64,000 bases of DNA. It comes from Myxococcus fulvus. Lineage in GTDB: Bacteria; Myxococcota; Myxococcia; Myxococcales; Myxococcaceae. Shown here in pieces: positions 52,722 to 61,391 of this stretch. Location: assembly GCF_900111765.1 (NCBI RefSeq), contig NZ_FOIB01000005.1, positions 310,001 through 374,000 on the forward strand, given 5' to 3'. Within the stretch, counting starts at the first letter, position 1. Each line of letters begins with the position of its first letter. The translations under genes and the position numbers were made by a program. The notes below the pieces were generated by a model. The model did not search any database, was not told the origin of the DNA, and was given only the letters and a program-made list of their open reading frames with translations.

Positions 52722-54071
52722 TCACTCCTCGCCCAGCTTCCGGTAAAGCGTGCGGCGGTTGATGCCGAGGATGCGCGCGGCGGCGGCCTTGTTGCCGTTC
52801 TGCGCATCCACGATTCGCCGCACGTAGGCCCGCTCGACGTCCTCCAGGGGCAGCTCCTCGCCACGGGCCCGGGTGAACAGCGCCTGCATTCCGCCGCTGT
52901 CGCCCGGCAGGTCGAAGTCCTCGGGCACGAGCGTGTCGTGGTCCGCCAGCGCCACCGCGCGCTCCAGCAGGTTCGCCAGCTCCCGCACGTTGCCCGGCCA
53001 CGCGTGCGCCACCAGCCTGCGCATCGCCGCCGCGGACACCCCGAGCACCTCGCGAGCCTGCGCGCCCCCGAGCCTCCCCAGGAAGAAGTCCACCAGCGGG
53101 ACGATGTCCTCGCGCCGCTCGCGCAGCGGGGGCACCTCCAGGCGGATGACGTTGAGCCGATAGTAGAGGTCGGGCCGGAACCGCCCATCGCGCAGCAGCT
53201 CCTCCAGCGGCCGGTTCGTCGCGGCCACCACCCGCGCGCGCACCGTCACCTCCGCGCTGGCCCCCAGCGGCCGCACCTTCCCCGTCTCCAACGCCTGGAG
53301 GAGCTTGGCCTGCACCTCCAGCGACAGCTCCCCCACCTCGTCCAGGAACAGCGTCCCCGCGCCCACGGCCACGAAGACGCCCGCCCGGTCCTCGCGCGCG
53401 TCCGTGAACGCCCCACGCCTGGCGCCGAACAGCTCGCTCTCCGCGAGCCCCGGTGGCAGCGCCGCGCAGTTGAGCTGGAGGAAGGGCTCCGCGCGCCGGG
53501 CACTCGACTCGTGCACCAGCCGCGCGAGCGCGCTCTTGCCCGTGCCCGTCTCCCCCGTGAGCAACACCGTCGAGTCCGTGCGCGCCGCCCTCCGCGCCAT
53601 CTCCAGCACCTTGCGCATCGCGGGGCTGCGCGCCACCAGTCCCCCCGGCGCGTCCGTGGGCACCGCCGCGCGCAGTCGCACAATCTCCCTGCGAAGCTGT
53701 CGCTCGCGGAACGCACGGTCGATGGAGAGCACCAGCGCGTCGATGTTGAAGGGCTTCGTCACGAAGTCACAGGCCCCCGCCTTCACCGCCGCCACCGCGA
53801 GCTCGATGCTGCCGAACGCCGTGATGAGCAACACGAGCTGCCCCGGCCTTCGCGCGAGCACCGCCTCCAGGAACTCCGTCCCCCGCATCCGAGGCATCTC
53901 CACGTCGGAGATGACCAGGTCGAACGCCTCCTCCACGCAGCGGGCCAGCGCCTCCTCGGGAGACGTCATCCCCACCGTCACGTAGCCGCGCTCCGTGAGG
54001 CTCTCGCAGAGGAAGTCCACCACCGCCGCGTCGTCATCCAGGACGAGAATCCGCTGTCCGCGCGCGCTCAT
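52722..54071 (-). CDS. NtrC-type response regulator with variant GAFTDA loop
   Basis: 449 residues. Receiver domain (phosphoacceptor Asp56 in LVISDVEMPRMRG; T84 and K106 conserved), AAA+ domain (Walker A GETGTGKS, Walker [12 protein letters not shown]) and a Fis-type helix-turn-helix (AAARILGINRRTLYRKL). The sigma-54 contact loop reads GAFTDA instead of GAFTGA, a Gly-to-Asp change at a position that strongly affects activity in studied activators. The ATG overlaps the kinase stop (ATGA). It probably controls the divergent metal efflux operon. Confidence 0.93.
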   Translation of the reverse strand: MSARGQRILVLDDDAAVVDFLCESLTERGYVTVGMTSPEEALARCVEEAFDLVISDVEMPRMRGTEFLEAVLARRPGQLVLLITAFGSIELAVAAVKAGACDFVTKPFNIDALVLSIDRAFRERQLRREIVRLRAAVPTDAPGGLVARSPAMRKVLEMARRAARTDSTVLLTGETGTGKSALARLVHESSARRAEPFLQLNCAALPPGLAESELFGARRGAFTDAREDRAGVFVAVGAGTLFLDEVGELSLEVQAKLLQALETGKVRPLGASAEVTVRARVVAATNRPLEELLRDGRFRPDLYYRLNVIRLEVPPLRERREDIVPLVDFFLGRLGGAQAREVLGVSAAAMRRLVAHAWPGNVRELANLLERAVALADHDTLVPEDFDLPGDSGGMQALFTRARGEELPLEDVERAYVRRIVDAQNGNKAAAARILGINRRTLYRKLGEE

Positions 54072-55603
54072 ACCGCCTCCTCCTTCGTGTCCTCGTCCTC
54101 GACCGCTGGGAGCTGGACGATGAACCGACTGCCCTCGCCCGCGCGGGACGTCACCGAGACGGCGCCTCCGTGGTCCGCGACGATGGACTTCACCACCACG
54201 AGCCCCAACCCCGTGCCGCCCAGCTCCGTCCAGGTGCTGAAGAAGGGCTCGAAGATTCGCGCCTGCTGCGCCTCGTCGATGCCCACGCCCGTGTCCTCGA
54301 CGCACAGGCAGACACCTCGGCGCTCGGACAGCCCCGGTGCGCTCCGGAAGACGGACGGCGCCAGCGTCACCCGCACGCGACCTCCACGAGGCGTGGCGCG
54401 CAGCGCGTTGGTGAGCAGGTTGAGCGCCACCTGCTGCACGCCGTCCCCATCCGCGAGGACGCGGGGCAGCGGGGCCTCCACCTGGAACTCCAGCGTCACG
54501 TCCCGCTTGCGAGCGTCGTGCTCGAGCAGCTCCACCACCGCGCGCACGGGCAGGTGGACATCGAGCACCTCCCGACGCGGCGGCTTGCGGCGCGTGAGGT
54601 CCAGCAACTGGCGCACCGTGCGGGTGATGCGCTCGCACTGCTCCACGAGGATGCCCGCGTTGCGACGGACGTCGTCGGGCAGCTCCGTCCTCGACGCGAG
54701 CGCCTGCGCCCGTCCCCCGAGGATGAGCAGCGGCGAGCCAATCTCATGCGCCAGTCCCGCCGACAGCTGTCCGAGCGTGACGAGCTTGTCCACGCGGCGC
54801 AGCCCCGCCTCCATCGAGATGCGCGCCTCCGTCTCGACATTGAGCCGACCCCGCGCCTCGCCCAGCTCCTTCACCATCGCGTTGAAGGCATGCACCATCT
54901 CGCCCACCTCGTCCTCGCGCTCCACCACCACCGTGGCCGAGAAGTCACCGCCGCGCACCGCGCGCATCGCCCGCACCACGCGCTCCAACGGACGCTGGAG
55001 GTGGAGCCACAAGAGCAGCCACCCCACCAACGAGATGCCCGCGATGAGCGTGAGCACGGACAGCACCGTGGACCGACGCGTCCTCTCCAAATCCATGCGC
55101 AGCCCATCCAGCGGATTGACCACCGCGAGCGCGCCCACCGTCCCACCCTCGTCGCTGCGCAGCGGCACCACCACGGACAGGTGGGACAGGCCCTCCGGCC
55201 CCTCGAAGCGCGACGTCACCCCGTGCGCCTCCATCACCCGGAGCGCCTCCGCCTCGACGAGCGGCAACGTGCGCGAGCTCCCCAACGAGCGGGCGACCAG
55301 CCCCTTCTTCGCATCGAACACGAAGACGTCGACGGTGGGGTCCTTCACCTCCAGCGACTCGAGCATCTCCCGCACGTCCGCGCCCTGCCCGTCCCTCAGC
55401 GCGTTCTCCATGGCCACCTGGAGCGCCGTGGCCAACAGGCGCGAGGACTCCTCCGTGGCCGTGCGCAGCTCGTGCTCCTCCCGCTGGAGCTGCCGGTAGC
55501 CGTAGGAACCCAGGATGAGGGCGCTGGTCAGCGTCAACCAGAGCCCCAGTTTGGTGGCGATGCGCACGCCGCCCACTGTGGCGAAAGTGCACAGGTGATT
55601 CAA
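54068..55603 (-). CDS. Membrane sensor histidine kinase
   Basis: 511 residues. Two membrane segments (about 17-35 and 182-202) flank a periplasmic sensor region of about 145 residues. A HAMP linker follows, then HisKA with H-box QLSAGLAHEIGSPL, and an HATPase domain with NLLTNALRATP, VEDTGVGIDE, EPFFSTWTELGGTGLGL. The periplasmic domain suggests an extracytoplasmic signal, perhaps metal. The start is TTG at 55603 with AGGAG and GAGG upstream. Cotranscribed and translationally coupled with the regulator. Confidence 0.92.
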   Translation of the reverse strand: MNHLCTFATVGGVRIATKLGLWLTLTSALILGSYGYRQLQREEHELRTATEESSRLLATALQVAMENALRDGQGADVREMLESLEVKDPTVDVFVFDAKKGLVARSLGSSRTLPLVEAEALRVMEAHGVTSRFEGPEGLSHLSVVVPLRSDEGGTVGALAVVNPLDGLRMDLERTRRSTVLSVLTLIAGISLVGWLLLWLHLQRPLERVVRAMRAVRGGDFSATVVVEREDEVGEMVHAFNAMVKELGEARGRLNVETEARISMEAGLRRVDKLVTLGQLSAGLAHEIGSPLLILGGRAQALASRTELPDDVRRNAGILVEQCERITRTVRQLLDLTRRKPPRREVLDVHLPVRAVVELLEHDARKRDVTLEFQVEAPLPRVLADGDGVQQVALNLLTNALRATPRGGRVRVTLAPSVFRSAPGLSERRGVCLCVEDTGVGIDEAQQARIFEPFFSTWTELGGTGLGLVVVKSIVADHGGAVSVTSRAGEGSRFIVQLPAVEDEDTKEEAV

Positions 55604-55676
55604 TTCGCCTCGCTCCTACCTGCTCGCTGGCCGAGTTCACTCCCTGTGATTTCAATGAGTTGAGTCCGCGACAAAG

Positions 55677-55691
55677 TGGACCGGGACTTGC
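55677..55691 (+). promoter_or_regulatory. Candidate sigma-54 (-24/-12) promoter of the efflux operon
   Basis: TGGACCGGGACTTGC has the invariant GG and GC ten bases apart and the TTGC of the -12 element. It lies 15 bases upstream of the adaptor ATG and is divergent from an NtrC-type system. The predicted leader is only a few bases, which is a caution. Confidence 0.45.
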
Positions 55692-55705
55692 CTGGGTGCC
55701 CGGCC

Positions 55706-56809
55706 ATGAAAAGGACCGTGCTCCTGGGCCTGCTGGCCCTCTCCTCCGCCTGCTCCAGCGCCGCCGCGACCACCGCCCCCCCGGAGCGGCCTCCTCCCAA
55801 GACGCTGAAGGAGGGGGTGGTGCAGCTCGCCGAGGCTTCCCAGGCCTTCGTCACCGTCACCCCCGTCCAGCCCGATGCCGGCGGGGCGAGGCTCCAGGCT
55901 CCCGCGCGCGTGGCGTTCCGGGACGGGGCCGTGTCCCGGCTCGGCGCGCCGCTGGCCGGCCGCGTGGTGGGCGTGCACGTGCGCACCGGCGACGTGGTGA
56001 AGCCCGGGGACCCGCTGGTGACGCTCGACTGCCCGGAGGCCGCGGCGGCGCGCACGGCGGTGGCCACCGCGACGGCGGCGCTGCGCGAGGCGGAGTCCAG
56101 CTTCGAGCGCGAGCGGCGCATGTTCGACCAGGGCGTGAGCACGGAGCGCGAGCGGCTGTCCGCCGAGACGCGCCTGGCCGAGGCCCGCGCGGAGCTGGCC
56201 CGCGCCCAGGCCTCCGTGGGCTTCGTGGGCACCGGAGGCGGCACCACCGTCGTGCTGCGCGCGCCGCTGGCAGGCACGGTGCTCGCGCGCACCGCGACGG
56301 AGGGAGTCTCCGTGCAGCCCGGAGGCGAACCGCTGGTGGAGGTGGGCGACGCCTCCGCGCTCTGGGTGGTGGCGGAGGTGTTCGAGCGGGATTTGCCGCA
56401 GGTGCGCGAGGGGACGCGGGCGCACGTCACCCTGCCCTCGCTGCACGAGCCGCTCACGGGCCAGGTCGTCTCGGTGGGCGCGGTCGTCACGAGCGGCTCG
56501 CGCACGGCGCCGGTGCGCATCGCGCTGGACAGCCCGTCCAAGGGGCTGCGCCCGGGGATGTTCGGCCGCGCGCGCATCGACGCGGCCGAGGCCAGCCTGA
56601 CGCTCCCGGTGGAGGCGGTGCTGCTGCGCAACGGGAAGGACTCGGTGGTGTACGTGCGGCAGGACGCTCGCACGTTCGTGCGCAGGCCCGTCGTCGTCGC
56701 CACGCCCGTGGATGGGCGCGTGCAGGTCGTCTCGGGACTGTCCGCGGGTGAGCCTGTCGTCACCCGGGGCGCGCTGCTGCTCGACGGCGCCGCGGACCAG
56801 CTGCTCTAG
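55706..56809 (+). CDS. RND efflux periplasmic adaptor lipoprotein (CzcB-like)
   Basis: 367 residues with a lipoprotein signal (KRTVLLGLLALSSACS). It bridges the inner-membrane RND pump and outer-membrane channel. A biotinyl-lipoyl-like half (LAGRVVGVHVRTGDVVKPGDPL), a long helical hairpin (about 120-190) and the second lipoyl half (VVLRAPLAGTVLART) precede the beta-barrel and membrane-proximal domains. It lacks the His-rich metal extension of CzcB. It is the first gene of a three-gene operon, with the pump 15 bases downstream. Confidence 0.92.
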   Translation: MKRTVLLGLLALSSACSSAAATTAPPERPPPKTLKEGVVQLAEASQAFVTVTPVQPDAGGARLQAPARVAFRDGAVSRLGAPLAGRVVGVHVRTGDVVKPGDPLVTLDCPEAAAARTAVATATAALREAESSFERERRMFDQGVSTERERLSAETRLAEARAELARAQASVGFVGTGGGTTVVLRAPLAGTVLARTATEGVSVQPGGEPLVEVGDASALWVVAEVFERDLPQVREGTRAHVTLPSLHEPLTGQVVSVGAVVTSGSRTAPVRIALDSPSKGLRPGMFGRARIDAAEASLTLPVEAVLLRNGKDSVVYVRQDARTFVRRPVVVATPVDGRVQVVSGLSAGEPVVTRGALLLDGAADQLL

Positions 56810-56824
56810 CGGAGACCTCACCCC

Positions 56825-59800
56825 ATGTTGCGACGACTCATCGAATTCTGCGTCCGCAGCCGCCTGCCGGTGTTGCTGCTGACCTTGGGCATCGGCCTGT
56901 TCGGCGTGAAGGCCTATCTGGACACGCCCGTCGAGGCGTTCCCCGACGTCACCAACCTCCAGGTCAACGTCATCGCGCAGATGCCCGGCCTCGCGCCCGA
57001 GGAGATCGAGCGCCAGGTGACGGTGCCGCTGGAGCGCGTGCTCAACGGCACCCCGGGCATGCTCCAGATGCGCAGCGAGAGCCTCTTCGGGCTGTCGCTC
57101 ATCTTCCTCACCTTCGACGACGGCGTGGACCCATTCAAGGCGCGCACCATCGTCGGCGAGCGGCTGTCCAACGCGGACCTCTCCGACGAGGCCGACGTGC
57201 GGCTCGCGCCGGAGGCCACGCCCCTGGGCAAGGTGTACCAGTTCCGCGTGCTGAGCGACCGGCACACCCTCACCGAGACGCGCTCGGAGATGGAGTGGAG
57301 CATCGCGCGCCACCTGCGCCAGGTGCCCGGTGTCGCGGACGTGCTCAGCCTGGGCGGCTTCCTCAAGGAGTTCCACGTCCAGGTGGACCCGTCACGACTG
57401 CTCGCGCACGAGCTGACGCTGGCGGACGTCACCGAGGCGCTGGAGCGCTCCAACCGCAACGTGGGAGGAGGCTTCCTCCGACAGGGCGACCAGGAGCTGC
57501 TCATCCGGGGCGTGGGCTACCTCAAGGGCGCCAAGGACGTGCAGGACATCGTCCTCAAGAGCGAGGACGGCACGCCGGTGACGGTGGGTGACGTCGCGCG
57601 CGTGGTGGCCTCCCACACGCCGCGCCGGGGCACGGTGAGCCACGACCTGGACATGGACGTCACCGAGGGCGTCGTCCTGCTGCGCCGGGGAGAGAACCCC
57701 AGCACGGTGTTGGAGGGCGTGCACGCCAAGGTGAAGGAGCTCAACGAGCAGGTGCTGCCCAAGGGCATGCGCATCGAGCCGTTCTATGACCGCAACGTGC
57801 TCGTGGGCCAGACGCTGTCCACGGTGCACCACAACCTGCTGCACGGCGCGCTCCTGGTGGTCGCCGTGGCGTGGCTGTTCCTGCGCAGCATGCGCTGCTC
57901 GCTCATCGTCGCGTCCGTCATCCCGCTGGCACTGCTCACGGCCTTCATCGGCCTGCGCATGGTGGGGCTGCCCGCGAACCTCATCTCCATGGGCGCCATC
58001 GACTTCGGCATCCTCGTGGACGGCGCGGTGGTGCTGGTGGAGAACGTGCTGCACGAAGCGGGCGTGAAGCGGCCCCGGAAGCGGCGCGAGATGCTGGGGC
58101 TCATCCTGCACTCGGCGCTCGACGTGGCCCGGCCCACCTTCTTCGCCATGGCCATCATCATCGCCGCGCTCATCCCCGTCTTCACGCTGGAGCGCGTGGA
58201 GGGTCGCATCTTCCGCCCGCTGTCCCTGACCTACAGCTTCGCGCTCGTGGGGGCGCTCGTCTTCGCGCTCACGGTGGTGCCCGCGCTGTGCGCCCTGCTC
58301 TTGAGGCCCAAGGACGCCGAGGTGAAGGAGCCCAGGCTGCTCGTCACCCTGCGCGAGGCCTATGCGCGCGCGGTGATCTGGCTGATGCCGCGCCGCGCCC
58401 TGGTGTTCGGTTCCATGGCGGCGCTGGTGGTGCTCACCGGCGTGGTGGGCTCGCGCGTGGGCAGCGAGTTCCTGCCCGAGCTGGACGAGGGCGACATCAA
58501 CGTCTTCGTGGAGATGCCCGCGAGCATCTCCCTGGCCAGGGGCGCGGACATCCTCCTGGAGGTGCGCAAGCGCCTCCTGGACTTCCCCGAGGTGAAGGAG
58601 GTGCTCGTCGAGCAGGGGCGCCCGGAGGACGGCACCGACAACGAGTCCGTCAACATGGGGAAGACCTTCGTGCGCTTCACGCCGACGGAGACGTGGCGGG
58701 ACGGCTGGGACAAGGAGCGGCTGGTGCGCGAGATGCGCGCGTCGCTGCTGGAGATTCCCGGCGTGAGCTTCAACTTCTCGCAGCCCATCAAGGACAGCGT
58801 GGAGGAGGCCATCAGCGGCGTGCGCGGGAAGGTGGTGCTCAAGGTCTTCGGCACGGACCTGGAGGCCATGCGCGGCACGCTGGAGAAGGCCGTCACCGCG
58901 CTGCAGGACGTGGAGGGCGTGGTCGACCTGGGGCTGTATCGCGACTCGAGCGTGCCGCAGCTCCAGGTGGTGCTGGACCGGCAGGCGCTCGCCCGGGTGG
59001 GCGTGGACGTGTCCACGGCGCAGGACCTGGTCGAGACGGCGCTGGGCGGCAAGGTGGTGACGGAGCTGTGGGAGCAGGAGCGCCCCGTGCCCGTGCGCGT
59101 GCTGCTGCCCGGCACCGAGAAGGAGGACGAGTCGCGCATCGGCGACATCCTCGTGCCCACCTCGGGCGGTGGACACGTGCCGCTGCGCGAGGTGGCGCGG
59201 CTGGAGAAGGCGCTGGGCCGCGCGAGCATCAACCGCGAGGCGAACAGCCGCACGCTGGCGCTGAAGTTCAACGTCGAGGGACGGGACATGGGCTCGACGA
59301 TTCAGGAGGCCATGGCCACGGTGGAGCGTGAGGTGACGATTCCCGAGGGCATGTTCTTCAAGTGGGGCGGCGAGTTCGAGAACCAGGAGCGCGCGCTCGG
59401 ACGGCTGGCGGTCATCGTGCCGCTGTCCTTCCTGGTGGTGTTCGCGCTCCTGTACGCGGCGCTGGGCTCCATGCGCAGCGCGGGCGCGGTGCTCGCGGGC
59501 GCACCCTTCGCCATGTGCGGCGGCGTGCTGGCGCTGGCGCTCACGGGAATTCCGCTGTCCGTCAGCGCGGCGGTGGGGTTCATCACCCTGCTGGGCCAGG
59601 TGTGCCTCGCGTCGCTGCTGGTGGTGAGCGCGGTGGATGACCGGCGGAAGCTGGGCGAAGCGCTGGAGACGGCGCTCCCGCGCGGCGCGGCGAGCCGGTT
59701 CCGCGCGGTGTTGATGACGGCGCTGCTCGCGATGCTGGGGTTGATGCCGGCGGCGCTCTCCAGCGGCGCGGGGAGCGAGACGCAGCGCCCGTTCGCCATC

Positions 59801-59998
59801 GTCATCATCGGCGGACTGGTGACGGCGGTGCTGGTGTCGCTGTTCGCGCTGCCCGCGTTCTACTCGGTCATCGTGGGGAACCGGAGCCCCACCGCCGCCT
59901 CGGAGGAAGAGGAGGAGGACGCGGGGGCCTCGGGCTTGACGCACGTGGTGCCGGCCGCCAGCCATGAAGCGGGCAAGGCCGAGGGGGTGGCGGCATGA
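56825..59998 (+). CDS. Heavy-metal RND efflux pump (CzcA-like, HME family)
   Basis: 1057 residues, full-length RND proton/metal antiporter with 12 membrane segments and two large periplasmic loops. The TM4 motif DFGILVDGAVVLVENV matches the DFGxxVDGAVxxxEN pattern of divalent-cation exporters (Co/Zn/Cd/Ni) rather than the copper/silver CusA pattern. Other landmarks: DTPVEAFPDVTNLQV near the start, PGLAPEEIERQVTVPLE, and WGGEFENQERA in the second loop. The C-terminus has an acidic EEEEEDAG tail. Its stop overlaps the channel gene start. Confidence 0.95.
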   Translation: MLRRLIEFCVRSRLPVLLLTLGIGLFGVKAYLDTPVEAFPDVTNLQVNVIAQMPGLAPEEIERQVTVPLERVLNGTPGMLQMRSESLFGLSLIFLTFDDGVDPFKARTIVGERLSNADLSDEADVRLAPEATPLGKVYQFRVLSDRHTLTETRSEMEWSIARHLRQVPGVADVLSLGGFLKEFHVQVDPSRLLAHELTLADVTEALERSNRNVGGGFLRQGDQELLIRGVGYLKGAKDVQDIVLKSEDGTPVTVGDVARVVASHTPRRGTVSHDLDMDVTEGVVLLRRGENPSTVLEGVHAKVKELNEQVLPKGMRIEPFYDRNVLVGQTLSTVHHNLLHGALLVVAVAWLFLRSMRCSLIVASVIPLALLTAFIGLRMVGLPANLISMGAIDFGILVDGAVVLVENVLHEAGVKRPRKRREMLGLILHSALDVARPTFFAMAIIIAALIPVFTLERVEGRIFRPLSLTYSFALVGALVFALTVVPALCALLLRPKDAEVKEPRLLVTLREAYARAVIWLMPRRALVFGSMAALVVLTGVVGSRVGSEFLPELDEGDINVFVEMPASISLARGADILLEVRKRLLDFPEVKEVLVEQGRPEDGTDNESVNMGKTFVRFTPTETWRDGWDKERLVREMRASLLEIPGVSFNFSQPIKDSVEEAISGVRGKVVLKVFGTDLEAMRGTLEKAVTALQDVEGVVDLGLYRDSSVPQLQVVLDRQALARVGVDVSTAQDLVETALGGKVVTELWEQERPVPVRVLLPGTEKEDESRIGDILVPTSGGGHVPLREVARLEKALGRASINREANSRTLALKFNVEGRDMGSTIQEAMATVEREVTIPEGMFFKWGGEFENQERALGRLAVIVPLSFLVVFALLYAALGSMRSAGAVLAGAPFAMCGGVLALALTGIPLSVSAAVGFITLLGQVCLASLLVVSAVDDRRKLGEALETALPRGAASRFRAVLMTALLAMLGLMPAALSSGAGSETQRPFAIVIIGGLVTAVLVSLFALPAFYSVIVGNRSPTAASEEEEEDAGASGLTHVVPAASHEAGKAEGVAA

Positions 59999-61260
59999 GG
60001 CGCCTCGTGTCGATGTGGGGTTTGTGCTGGGCGCTGACGTCGGTGGGGGCCCGCGCGGAGGAGCCCGCCGCCGTCGTGCCACCCGAGGTCATCACCCTGC
60101 CCCAGGCCCTGGAGCTGTTGTCCAAGGACAGCCCGTGGATGGCGGCGGAGAAGGCCCGCGTGGACGTGGCGCGGACGGAGCGCATCGCGGCGGGCATCCT
60201 GCCCAACCCGTCGTTCAACTACGGCGGGCAGCGGCTGCTGCACGGGGCCAACACGGGCTCGTCGATGTCGCATCAGTTCACGGTGGAGCAGCCGCTGTTG
60301 CTCTTCGGGCAGCGCGGCGTTCGACGGGAGCTCGCCGAGCGGAGCGTGGCGGCGGAGAAGGCCCGGGTGACGGCGTCGCTCGCGGAGCGGGAGCTCTCCG
60401 TTCGCGAGGCCTTCGCGTCCCTGCTCTCCAGCCAGGAGGCGCTGCGGTTGCTCGAGGAGACCTCCGTGGACCTGGGGCGCGTGGAGAAGGTGGTGAAGGG
60501 TCGCGCCGCCGCGGGTGACTCCAGCCGGTACGACGTGGAGCGCATCGAGGTGGAGGGACGCACGTTGGAGGTCGAGGTCCTCAACGCGAAGGCCAGCGTC
60601 GACGACGCCGCGGGCCGGCTGGCGGCGCTCCTCGGTCGACCAGGCTGGAGCCCACGGGCCGCGGGGACGCTGGGAGCCACGGGGGCTCTTCCGGAGCTGG
60701 GCCGGCTGTGGGAGGCGAGCGTGCAACATCGGCCGTCGCTCGTGGCGGCGCGGCAGCGGCAATCCGTGGCTCGGGGTGGGCTCGCGGTGGCGAAGCGGGA
60801 GCGGATGCCGGTGCCCTCGCTCGAGGCGGGCGCGGTGGTGACGCGGCGGGAGGACAGCACGATGGGGTATCTCGGGCTGTCGCTGCCGATGCCGCTGTTC
60901 GACCGGAACCAGGGCGCCATCGCTCGTGCCTCGGCGGAGGTGGACGCGGAGACCCGGACGCTGGACGCGGAGGTCGCCGAAGCCCGGGCGGAGCTTTCCC
61001 GCGCGCACGCGGTGCTGGCGGGCAGGCATCGCGCCCTGGCCACGCTGGAGCGGGACGTGGTGGAGCGCCTGCCCACGTTGCGGCGCATGGCCGAGGACGC
61101 GTACCGCGAAGGACGCGGGAGCATCCTGGAGTTGCTCGACGCGTTCCGCTCGCTGAAGGACCTGCGGCTGCAGCACCTGGAGCAACGTGAGGCGGTGCAG
61201 CAAGCGGAGGCGGCCGTGCTCTTCGCCTCGGGGCTGGAGACGCTGACCCAGGCGCCTTGA
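59995..61260 (+). CDS. TolC-family outer-membrane efflux channel (CzcC-like)
   Basis: 421 residues with a signal peptide at the N-terminus (MWGLCWALTSVGARA). Two OEP repeats of long helices (VDVARTERIAAGILPNPSFNYGGQ, then ATSLAERELSVREAFASLLSSQEALRLLEE-type helices, repeated in the second half) form the periplasmic tunnel. The ATG overlaps the pump TGA (ATGA). It completes the tripartite metal exporter. Confidence 0.93.
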   Translation: MRRLVSMWGLCWALTSVGARAEEPAAVVPPEVITLPQALELLSKDSPWMAAEKARVDVARTERIAAGILPNPSFNYGGQRLLHGANTGSSMSHQFTVEQPLLLFGQRGVRRELAERSVAAEKARVTASLAERELSVREAFASLLSSQEALRLLEETSVDLGRVEKVVKGRAAAGDSSRYDVERIEVEGRTLEVEVLNAKASVDDAAGRLAALLGRPGWSPRAAGTLGATGALPELGRLWEASVQHRPSLVAARQRQSVARGGLAVAKRERMPVPSLEAGAVVTRREDSTMGYLGLSLPMPLFDRNQGAIARASAEVDAETRTLDAEVAEARAELSRAHAVLAGRHRALATLERDVVERLPTLRRMAEDAYREGRGSILELLDAFRSLKDLRLQHLEQREAVQQAEAAVLFASGLETLTQAP

Positions 61261-61266
61261 GAGGAA

Positions 61267-61300
61267 CCGTGCCCGCGAGCGCTCCGTCTCGCGGGCACGG
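61267..61300 (+). terminator. Hairpin at the end of the RND operon
   Basis: A perfect 13-bp stem CCGTGCCCGCGAG/CTCGCGGGCACGG (61267-61279 with 61288-61300) with an 8-base loop begins 7 bases after the channel stop. No T-run follows; it is likely the 3' end of the operon transcript. Confidence 0.55.
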
Positions 61301-61391
61301 GTGACTCAATCCCTGTCGGAGCGTGGAAGCTCCCGCTGGGACGCTCCAGCCGTGGCGGAACCAGGGTCGGCGAAGTACCGTGGTCCTCGAC

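Noticed and set aside
57392-60082. 896-residue open frame antisense to the RND pump
   Set aside because: Low-complexity His/Arg/Gln composition typical of antisense shadow; the plus-strand pump is unambiguous.
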